Assembly: GCA_016867265.1 (NCBI GenBank)
Contig: VGJW01000023.1
Location: 1-40,479 of the forward strand
DNA from: Candidatus Tanganyikabacteria bacterium
GTDB taxonomy: Bacteria; Cyanobacteriota; Sericytochromatia; S15B-MN24; VGJW01
Direction of reading: 5' to 3'
DNA: 40,479 nt
A program made the translations under genes and the position numbers. The notes under the pieces are model-generated. The model made no database searches. It was not told where the DNA came from and was given only the letters and a program-made list of their open reading frames with translations. Below, one piece after another: positions 31,165 through 38,375 of this stretch. How positions within the stretch are numbered: the stretch's first letter is position 1; each line of letters starts with the position of its first letter.

Positions 31165-33111
31165 ATGACCTTGCCTAATTCCTACGCTTTGCTCGGTGTC
31201 GCCCCGACGGCCACCGAAGACGAGATATGGACCGCCTTCCACACCAAGGCCGCGGTGCTGGTTCGTGATCGTGCAAGCGAGGACTATGCTCGCCTGCTCG
31301 ATGCCCTGCAGGAATTGACGGACCCCGAACGAAGAGCCCGCCTCGATGCGCGGCTGAGGGGCGAGCCCACCCCTGAGGCGCTGGCGCCGGCGCCGGCGCC
31401 TCAGCTGCCCGTCGAAGCCTCCCGGACGCCAACCCTGATCTTGCGTCTGACGATGGACGAGATGGTGGACCAGGCCCGTTTCCGGGAGATGGCCGTCCTG
31501 CTCGACGAGGAGGCCAAGGTCGCGCCTCCCTCTGCGGGTCGCCTTGCGCTAAGGGCCTTTGTCGCCTTTCGCATCGGGGACGACGCGCTCGGCTTCGTGC
31601 GCCTGAAGCAGGCGCTCGCCCTCGATCCGGCGTGCGCCTACGCGCACTATGCGCTTGCCGTCCACGTCCAGCAGCGAGGCAGGGCCGAGGATGCTTGGCG
31701 CATCCTGCAATGGGCCTTGCCGCATATTGGCGGGGATGATGACCTCTGGGGCAAAGTGATGCGCCTCGCTGCGCTGCTCGGTCAAGCCGATGGTCCCGTG
31801 CCGGCGTTGATGGTCGCGATCGATGATCATCCGTCCTCGGTCCAGATGGCGACGTTGCTGGTCGTTCGCCTGCTGGCCCACGACCAGGGCGTGGACGCGA
31901 TGACGCGGGCCAAAGCAGTGCTGGCCCGGCGGCCCGATCAGCCGGACGCGTGGCTTCTTCTCGCCCGGACCCAGTCGTCGCTGGGGGACGCCGCAGGCGC
32001 CGAGGAGAGCTGCATGAATGCTCTTGACCGGGATCCGGGCCACGCAGCCGTCCTCCTGTTCCTGTCACGACTCTACTTCGACGCGATGCATCCCGGGACG
32101 GAGCGGATGCTCCTTCGTGCAGCGGCCGTCAGCCCCAGGGATCCGGAACTTGCGGGCCTGCAGGGCCTTGAGGCGCTTCGGCGCGGAGATCTCGAGGCCG
32201 CCGAACGTCACCTCGCCCGGGCCTTGGCGCTGGATCCCGCCTCCGTGCGCTACAGCGGGGCATTGGCCGAAGCCCAGCTTCGGCTGGGCAAGCCTGCGGA
32301 GGCGCTTCCCCATGCACGCCTGCTGGCGAGTCGGTTGCAGGATTCCGAGCGCGGGCCCTTCCTCGCGGGAGAAGCCCTGCTCATGCTGGGGCGCCTCGAG
32401 GAGGCCATCGTCAGCTACCAGGAGGCCCTCCATCGCGCGCCACGCCATATCGCCAGTCTGTATGCCGTCGCGCAGTGCCACGCGTCCCTTGGCCGGCCTG
32501 CGGAGGCCCTGGGTTACCTGATGGCCCTCACGGCTTCGACGGCGCCCGTGCCTGAGGTCCTTGTCCTGAAGGCCAGGATGATGGTCGCAATCGGCCAGCA
32601 GGTGCATGCCGAGGCCACGTGGCGGGAGGTGCTTTCGCTGGACCCGCATTGCGTCGAGGCCCAATTGGGCCTCGCGGGGGTCCTCGTGGTGACTGGGCGC
32701 GAGGATGAGGCGTGGGCCATCATGGACCCGTTGATGGCGACGGGTGGCGACGATCCCGACGTGCTCGACGCTCTTGCCCGGATGTGGACGGACGTAGGGC
32801 GTATCGACACGGCCGTCGCGCTCTGGCAAAGGGCGCTGGTGCTCCGACCCGGCGACAGGTCCCGCTACGAACCTTATCTCGACGCGCTCGAGTGTGCCGG
32901 CTCATGGGAGTTGCTGCAGGGGACGCTGACCCAGGCGATGCGTTTCTTCCCCGAAGACCCCGGCCTGATCCTGCGCTTGGGCCGGGCCTATGAGTCGCGC
33001 GGACTCGCCAGCGAGGCGGTTCTCGCCTATCGGCGCTACCTGCGGCTGGCACCCCGTTCGGGTGATGCCAGGCATGTCAGGGCACGCCTCGAAGCCTTGG
33101 GTGCGCCTTAG
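31165..33111 (+). CDS. TPR-repeat protein with degenerate J-like N-terminus
   Basis: The 648-residue soluble protein begins with a J-domain-like segment (SYALLGVAPTATEDEIWTAF to LDALQELTDPERRARLDARL). The HPD tripeptide that activates DnaK is replaced by a sequence around LVRDRA, so co-chaperone activity is doubtful. From about residue 120 to the end there are at least ten to twelve TPR units, each with the A-x-x-x-Y/L-A...A-L-x-L-D-P pattern (for example LKQALALDPACAYAHYALAV and LARALALDPASVRYSGALAE). TPRs scaffold protein complexes. It converges, 22 bases apart, on another J-like/TPR gene. Confidence 0.8.
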   Translation: MTLPNSYALLGVAPTATEDEIWTAFHTKAAVLVRDRASEDYARLLDALQELTDPERRARLDARLRGEPTPEALAPAPAPQLPVEASRTPTLILRLTMDEMVDQARFREMAVLLDEEAKVAPPSAGRLALRAFVAFRIGDDALGFVRLKQALALDPACAYAHYALAVHVQQRGRAEDAWRILQWALPHIGGDDDLWGKVMRLAALLGQADGPVPALMVAIDDHPSSVQMATLLVVRLLAHDQGVDAMTRAKAVLARRPDQPDAWLLLARTQSSLGDAAGAEESCMNALDRDPGHAAVLLFLSRLYFDAMHPGTERMLLRAAAVSPRDPELAGLQGLEALRRGDLEAAERHLARALALDPASVRYSGALAEAQLRLGKPAEALPHARLLASRLQDSERGPFLAGEALLMLGRLEEAIVSYQEALHRAPRHIASLYAVAQCHASLGRPAEALGYLMALTASTAPVPEVLVLKARMMVAIGQQVHAEATWREVLSLDPHCVEAQLGLAGVLVVTGREDEAWAIMDPLMATGGDDPDVLDALARMWTDVGRIDTAVALWQRALVLRPGDRSRYEPYLDALECAGSWELLQGTLTQAMRFFPEDPGLILRLGRAYESRGLASEAVLAYRRYLRLAPRSGDARHVRARLEALGAP

Positions 33112-33133
33112 CAGGCGGCTGCCCCGTGGCTGC

Positions 33134-34198
33134 TCATCGCGTGACGAGGGGTTTGCGGCGCATCACCTGTCGCGCAAGGTAGCCGCGTGCGTTCGGCGCC
33201 GCCGGGTCCTGCGGCGCAAGCTTCAAGAACGTACGAAAGGAGGCTGCGGCGTCTTGGGGCCTGCCCTGCCGATGCAGGGCCACGGCGAGGTTGTAGTGTG
33301 CCGCCGTCAGGGTGGGATCGCGTCGAATGGCGCGGCGACAGGCCTTCTCGGCTTCCTGGTGCCGGTTCAGGGCAATCAGGGCGAGGGCACGGCCGACATC
33401 GGCGATGGCGGGGTTGGCTCCAGCCTTGGCGGCAGCCTCGAAGGACAAGAGGGCGTCCTGATGATGCCCCTGTTTCCACGACCGGGCGCCGTCCGCGAGC
33501 AGGGCCGAGGCACCCGACAGGGCCGGCTGCCTCATGGCGCGCGGCAGCCTTGGTGGCGTGGAGGGTCGCGGGGCATCGGCCTGCATCTGCCGTTGTGAGA
33601 CCGGTATGGGTGCTTCCGGGGATGAGGCTTGTTCCGTCGTGGCGTGCGGGGGCTGCCCCGGACGGACCAGCAGGCCCCATGCCACGAGGCAGGTTGCGAG
33701 GACCGGCAGCGCCCAGGCCAAGGGTGTCGTCGGTTTCCTGCGTGTGCTTCGTAGCCTGGATGCGGCGGGGCGTTCAGCCGGCGCCGCAGGCTCAGGAGGG
33801 GCGGGGGGCGGCTTGTCGGTCGTTGTCAATTCGGGAGGCGTCTGGTCGGGTTGTGTGCCTGCTTGGGTAGCCGCATGCATCGCCGCTTGCGTCGTTCGAT
33901 GGCGGCGTTCCTGTTCGTGTCGCGCGATTTCGCGTTGACGGGCCAGATCGGCAAGAATATCGAGGTCCGTGCCCGAATGCAGCGGCTCGGTCCGAGAGGG
34001 CGCGGCAGGAGAGGGTGCCCCCAGGCCTGCGGCGACCTCGGCCAGGCGATCGAGGGCGGCTTCTGCCCGGCCACGCGCCTCGGGCGTCGTCGCAACATCG
34101 CGGCGACGTTGCCAACGGCTGCGCGCGGCCTCGAGCGCGCGGCGCAACTCCGCATCCGTCGCGTGTTCGGGCAAGCCCAGGAGTTCCCACGGTTTCAT
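33134..34198 (-). CDS. Membrane-anchored J-like/TPR protein
   Basis: This 354-residue protein begins MKPWELLGLPEHATDAELRR, a J-like segment again lacking HPD. A charged and Pro/Thr-rich stretch follows, then one transmembrane helix (LAWALPVLATCLVAWGLLV, about residue 180). The C-terminal part has about three TPR units (ALLSFEAAAKAGANPAIADVG, ALIALNRHQEAEKACRRAI, NLAVALHRQGRPQDAAASF). The TPR part probably lies on the outer side of the membrane if the J-like end is inside, but topology is not proven. ATG 34198 overlaps the previous stop as ATGA, and it is the last gene of the six-gene operon. Confidence 0.7.
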   Translation of the reverse strand: MKPWELLGLPEHATDAELRRALEAARSRWQRRRDVATTPEARGRAEAALDRLAEVAAGLGAPSPAAPSRTEPLHSGTDLDILADLARQREIARHEQERRHRTTQAAMHAATQAGTQPDQTPPELTTTDKPPPAPPEPAAPAERPAASRLRSTRRKPTTPLAWALPVLATCLVAWGLLVRPGQPPHATTEQASSPEAPIPVSQRQMQADAPRPSTPPRLPRAMRQPALSGASALLADGARSWKQGHHQDALLSFEAAAKAGANPAIADVGRALALIALNRHQEAEKACRRAIRRDPTLTAAHYNLAVALHRQGRPQDAAASFRTFLKLAPQDPAAPNARGYLARQVMRRKPLVTR

Positions 34199-36297
34199 AC
34201 GGCGGCCCACCATGTACCGTGCAGCGTACCGCATGAGGGGCATGAGCCCTCCTCGCACGGGTCGCCACAAGCGGCGCAGGTACGCCGGCTGTTCTCGGAC
34301 TCGGCAAGAACGAGCGGCGGCCAGCCCTCGCGTTCGAGCCGGGCCCACAGGGCGCCTGCCCAGGCATCAGGTGCATCGGGAGCCTGCAAGGTGCGCAACA
34401 GGCGTGCGTATTGCCGGGCATGCCGGCGTCGGGTCTCGGCATCCGCAGGTATGCAAAGACCCTCGGCGGCCAGTGCCCGCACCCGGGGCAACCATGTCGC
34501 CTCCTGCACGATCCGTCCGGGCAGATCGAGCGGATGCTGGCCGGGGGCGATGGCCTCCCATCGGCTGTCCTCGCGCAGGATCCGGAAGGCCCCGGCAGCC
34601 CAGCGGATGCCACCCGATGCCAGCGTCGCAAGTACGGCGACCGCATCCTCGGGCGATGGGCCGGGAGGTGCGGAGTCCGCTTGGCCACTCCAGCCCAGAA
34701 GCCAACCCGGGCGCAAGGTTCGTCCCCCGTGGCCCGTGAACGGATGCAGGGTCGGGTCATAGGCCCTGGTCGACCGGTTGGCGAGGGGCTTGCTTCCGGC
34801 TGGGGCCGTGGCGGCCATGGCCGTGGCCCTTACGGCGCGAGCCGTCAGGGCGCCCATCAGGTCGGCCACCTGCGGCACCACCGCCATGGCCCGATGACCG
34901 ATCAGGTTGTCCACCCAACCCTGACCGCCTGCTGCCTGCAGCAGCGGGTCGTCGGGTCCCTTCTCGAGCATCGCGAGCGCCTCGCGTACGGCGTCCTCGT
35001 GCTCCTCGGCCAAGGCCGGCATGGCTTCCCGGTCGATGATCGGCCCGAGCTGGCGCAGACGTCGCAAACCCTCCCGGCCGACCATCGCACGCCACGCCTG
35101 CAGGGATCGGGCCATCCGATCGATCATGGCTCCTTGTTCCTCGAGCTGGAATCGTCGGGTCCGCCAGGTGCGCCACTGTTCCAGCAACCGCCACCAAGGC
35201 TTCAGATCCTCCACGGCAAGCAGGACTTCATCCGTGGTCAGGGCCGCGCTGCCCAGAAACCGTCGCGGTCTGTGATGCAGCCCGTTCAATCGGTCCGCTG
35301 AAGCGGCCTCGGCCGCGGGGGCCGACACCAACCAGCTTTCCAGCTGGCGGTCGACAGCCTCCTTGCGCCGGGTGATGCCGGTCTGCACCACGTCGAGCAA
35401 ATCGAGCCAACAGTCGACCGCGCCAAGCGTCGGGCGCTGGGGACCGGCGGGCCAGAGATCTTCCCGCAAGGCGATCCGCAGAGCGTCGCGTGCTTCCTCG
35501 ACCAGAGCCGAGTCCGGGGTCCAAGCCGGCTCCCGGGCCGACTCCATCATGTCCAGCTCGGCCTGCAGCCAGGCACGCAGCGTCTCGCCCCGGATCGGTC
35601 CTTCCGAAACCATGGTTGCCGCGACGAGACCCGGATCGACCGGCAGCTCGGGTTTCGGATCGAGGACGCGCCAGGTGGCCAGCAACTCGTCCTGGGCAGG
35701 GCGCAGGGGGTCCAGCAGTTGTTCGAGCAAGCGTGCCTCGAGGATGGCCTGAACCCTCTCCCTGTCGTGGCCGTTGACCTGTCCGGTCCACGTCCCTCGG
35801 GGCAACGGCGATTCGGGCTCCGTCAGCAAGTCCCGCAGCAGGATGCACGCCGCGGAGGTTTCGTCCGGTGTGGCCCTTCCTCCGGGCCCGACGCCGTCCA
35901 CCCACGTCACGGCCAGCGGGCGCTCGGTGGGCTTCGCCCATCCGGCCAGCGTGGCGAGCAGGGTCGCCTCGGGGTCACGTCCCGAGAGGACGAGATGAAT
36001 GGCGCCCCGGTCGGCGGACAGGATGCGCTTCCAATCGGTCTCGGCTTGCTGAAGGGCGTGCACGAGCGTGCGTTCCCCGGGCACGCATGCCAGCCAGGGG
36101 GCGCGGCTCCACGCAGCGGGCGGATCGGCATCCAGCAGTTGGACCGGGCCAGGAAAGCCAGACGGGCGCTCCGAGGCGACCACGGCCACGATACGAGGCT
36201 TGGGGCGCTTGTCCGGTGCGACGGCCATGGCAAGCAAGTCATCCAGCATGCCGAGGGTTCGGACGCCGGACGGGCCGATGCCGATCAGGAGCGTCAT
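34195..36297 (-). CDS. Large unrecognised protein with Rossmann-like N-terminus and C-terminal zinc ribbon
   Basis: The 700-residue protein begins MTLLIGIGPSGVRTLGMLDD, a beta-strand followed by a Gly-x-Gly-type loop as in Rossmann or tubulin-like nucleotide-binding folds. Further strands follow (RIVAVVASE, IHLVLSGRDPEATLLATLAGW). The glycine loop lacks the GGGTGS of FtsZ/tubulin, so tubulin membership is only a suggestion. The middle is long, helical and Trp/Arg-rich. The C-terminus has CAACGDPCEEGSCPSC, two CxxC pairs typical of a zinc ribbon. No membrane helix or signal peptide is seen. The ATG overlaps the upstream stop (ATGA). No function is assigned. Confidence 0.6.
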   Translation of the reverse strand: MTLLIGIGPSGVRTLGMLDDLLAMAVAPDKRPKPRIVAVVASERPSGFPGPVQLLDADPPAAWSRAPWLACVPGERTLVHALQQAETDWKRILSADRGAIHLVLSGRDPEATLLATLAGWAKPTERPLAVTWVDGVGPGGRATPDETSAACILLRDLLTEPESPLPRGTWTGQVNGHDRERVQAILEARLLEQLLDPLRPAQDELLATWRVLDPKPELPVDPGLVAATMVSEGPIRGETLRAWLQAELDMMESAREPAWTPDSALVEEARDALRIALREDLWPAGPQRPTLGAVDCWLDLLDVVQTGITRRKEAVDRQLESWLVSAPAAEAASADRLNGLHHRPRRFLGSAALTTDEVLLAVEDLKPWWRLLEQWRTWRTRRFQLEEQGAMIDRMARSLQAWRAMVGREGLRRLRQLGPIIDREAMPALAEEHEDAVREALAMLEKGPDDPLLQAAGGQGWVDNLIGHRAMAVVPQVADLMGALTARAVRATAMAATAPAGSKPLANRSTRAYDPTLHPFTGHGGRTLRPGWLLGWSGQADSAPPGPSPEDAVAVLATLASGGIRWAAGAFRILREDSRWEAIAPGQHPLDLPGRIVQEATWLPRVRALAAEGLCIPADAETRRRHARQYARLLRTLQAPDAPDAWAGALWARLEREGWPPLVLAESENSRRTCAACGDPCEEGSCPSCGTLHGTWWAAV

Positions 36298-37622
36298 CGC
36301 TGGCGCCGCCACCACGAGCGGGCATGGCCCACAGCCAACAACTCGAGGTTCGATCCGGCCTCCTTGTCGTCCGGGCCCAGGCGGTATTCACGCAGGACAT
36401 CCCCCTCGCCCCATGTCAGCCACCAGCCATCCGGGCGCCACTCGCGAAGCATGGCCGTCCGCCGCCACAACTCGGGCAGGTATGCCTCTGGACGTGGCCG
36501 TGGCCAATGTGCTCCGCCAGGGGGGGGCAGCGGGGCGCTCGTGACCGGGTTTCCGGGCATGCGCCAGTTCCGGGGCTGTCGGGATGCCAGCTCAGGCACG
36601 AACCATCGGCCGTCCTCGACGCCCCCGTGGCGCCGATGCGCGGGCGGAGGCGGGTCTTCGTCGCGCGCAACCGCCACCCGTCCGTGCGCTGAAACGGGGG
36701 GGGCGTTCCAGGCCTCCTCGAGCAGGCGCCAGAGGCTGTCGGTCCTCGGAAGATGCTGCCTGCGCAGGTGCCAACCCTCTTCGTCGAGGCGCTGGCCCAG
36801 CGGTGCGACGGCGAGATCCCTCGCCCGGACCAACTGCAGCAAGAGGCTGCGATCGTGGCGCTCGACCTCGTCCGCGACATCGGCGAGGTCGAGGGGCACC
36901 ATGTCCTCATCCAGCACGGGATCGGGGGTATCCGCGGCCGCCAGGTGTCTGGCCACGATGGCGAGGGCCGATTCCGCAGCCTCGATTCCGTGTGCCCTGC
37001 GTACGGCATCGAGATGGCGTTTCAGACTGTCGGCCATCCAGGCCAGTGGCCATCGACCTGCTTGCCAGGCTCGGGCGGCAGCTTCCCTCGGCCCTTCAGC
37101 GGTCGGCTTCCAGGGCCAGAGTGCCCGCTTCAGGGCTTCCTCGACCTCGGCCGCGAGCGGAGCCGTCGGATCAAGGACGCGCCAGGGGCCAGGCAGTTCA
37201 TCGATGGCGGGGGTCCAGCCCGAGGCGGAGCCCGGCGGATGGCGACGCACCGCAGGGTGCGGTCGCAGGCCGAGCGGATGGGCGGTGGGCGGTAACTCGC
37301 CGCGGGCCCAGAGGCGAAGGGCCGTGGCCAGCACCGCGGTGGCCGGCAGGCTCCCTTCGTCAACCAGGTTGCGGACACCGTCTCCGACCAGGCGCGTACC
37401 GGCCGAGACCGCCACGAGCATGTCCACGCCCGGTGCCGTCTCGAGGAAGCCTGCCGGTGCTCCGGGACGAACCTCGCGAAGATCCAATACGACGACGGTT
37501 CCGGGATGGACCTGCCGAGGCCACCCTTCGAACCCGGTGGTTCCGGTCGGCAAACTTGGTCGCGCCTGCTTCAGGGCTTCGTGGGCCGTCGGCCCGAGCA
37601 CGTGGACTTCCGGAGGCCTCAT
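36294..37622 (-). CDS. Unrecognised 442-residue protein
   Basis: The protein begins MRPPEVHVLGPTAHEALKQA and shows alternating strands and helices in the first 110 residues (GTVVVLDLREV, DMLVAVSAG). A long helical region rich in Arg, Leu and Trp follows. It contains PWRVLDPTAPL, closely like TWRVLDPKPELPV in the next gene, so the two may share a domain. A Pro-rich stretch precedes a C-terminal segment with WRPDGWWLTWGEG, again comparable to LRPGWLLGWSGQ next door. No signal peptide, membrane helix or catalytic motif is recognised. It overlaps both neighbours by ATGA. Confidence 0.55.
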   Translation of the reverse strand: MRPPEVHVLGPTAHEALKQARPSLPTGTTGFEGWPRQVHPGTVVVLDLREVRPGAPAGFLETAPGVDMLVAVSAGTRLVGDGVRNLVDEGSLPATAVLATALRLWARGELPPTAHPLGLRPHPAVRRHPPGSASGWTPAIDELPGPWRVLDPTAPLAAEVEEALKRALWPWKPTAEGPREAAARAWQAGRWPLAWMADSLKRHLDAVRRAHGIEAAESALAIVARHLAAADTPDPVLDEDMVPLDLADVADEVERHDRSLLLQLVRARDLAVAPLGQRLDEEGWHLRRQHLPRTDSLWRLLEEAWNAPPVSAHGRVAVARDEDPPPPAHRRHGGVEDGRWFVPELASRQPRNWRMPGNPVTSAPLPPPGGAHWPRPRPEAYLPELWRRTAMLREWRPDGWWLTWGEGDVLREYRLGPDDKEAGSNLELLAVGHARSWWRRQR

Positions 37623-37897
37623 CCCCGGACCCAGACCCCGAACCAGATGCTGGCGCCGATGACGATCAGGACCGTGGCCAGCAGGACCTGGGTGGTGAGC
37701 GGTTGCCCCGGGCACAGGGCCAGGATCGCACCGGCGACGGCAATCAGGCATCCTGCCCCCAGACCGGCCATGGCGGCCTCGAGCGGGCGGTCGGGAAACT
37801 GCGCCAGCAACGGGCGCGGAAGGCCCCACGCTGCCCATGTGGCCAGCAGCAGGCTTGCCACCACGATCATGATTCGGGTTGCCGTCACGTCATCCAC
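37619..37897 (-). CDS. Small multi-pass membrane protein
   Basis: The 92-residue protein has three hydrophobic stretches (IMIVVASLLLATWAAWGL, AMAGLGAGCLIAVAGAILAL, VLLATVLIVIGASIWFGVWV). No family is recognised. Its start overlaps the GNAT stop by eight bases and its stop overlaps the next ATG. Tight coupling makes it a likely membrane partner of the other operon products. Confidence 0.6.
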   Translation of the reverse strand: MDDVTATRIMIVVASLLLATWAAWGLPRPLLAQFPDRPLEAAMAGLGAGCLIAVAGAILALCPGQPLTTQVLLATVLIVIGASIWFGVWVRG

Positions 37898-38375
37898 GGC
37901 TTTCCTCCCCGTCCAGCACCAGCTCGACCGTGGCCTCCTCGAACCCCGCCTCGCGGTAGAGGGAATGGGCCGCGACGTTGGCCGTGTGCGTGAAGAGGCG
38001 CAAGCGATGGATGCCGACCTTGCGGGCTTCGTTCCGCGCGTCGTCGAGCAGCAGGCGCCCGAGGCCTTGGCGGCGATGCCCGGGATCGACCGCGAGGATG
38101 ACGATGAACCACTCCCGCACGCCCGTCACGGGATGATGAGTTGGCAGCGACCAGCAGCAGGCCGAGACACCGCCTCCCGGGGCGCGGGTGACCCGGACGT
38201 GGCCGCCCTGCTCGCGATACCAGGCCCACTGGGCCTCGATGCGATCGCGGGCCTCGCTGCGTGTCATCCGGGCCAGGTCGGGATAGCTGGCCCGGACGGC
38301 CTGGCCGAACAACTCCAGCAAGACCGGTCGATCCGATTCTATTGAGTCCTCGATGGCGACGGGCTCAGCGGTCAT
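37890..38375 (-). CDS. GNAT-family N-acetyltransferase
   Basis: The 161-residue protein has the GNAT fold with the acetyl-CoA loop VDPGHRRQGLGRLLLDDAR (the R/Q-x-x-G-x-G/A pattern), preceded by FIVILAV and followed by LRLFTHTANVAAHSLYREAGFEE. It transfers an acetyl group to an amine of an unknown substrate. The ATG at 38375 overlaps the upstream gene by 11 bases. Its place inside an operon of structural-looking proteins suggests modification of a partner protein, which is inference. Confidence 0.85.
   Translation of the reverse strand: MTAEPVAIEDSIESDRPVLLELFGQAVRASYPDLARMTRSEARDRIEAQWAWYREQGGHVRVTRAPGGGVSACCWSLPTHHPVTGVREWFIVILAVDPGHRRQGLGRLLLDDARNEARKVGIHRLRLFTHTANVAAHSLYREAGFEEATVELVLDGEESRG

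Noticed and set aside
34195-36297. Firm assignment as an FtsZ/tubulin homologue
   Set aside because: The GGGTGS signature and T7 loop are not recognisable; only a generic glycine loop is seen.
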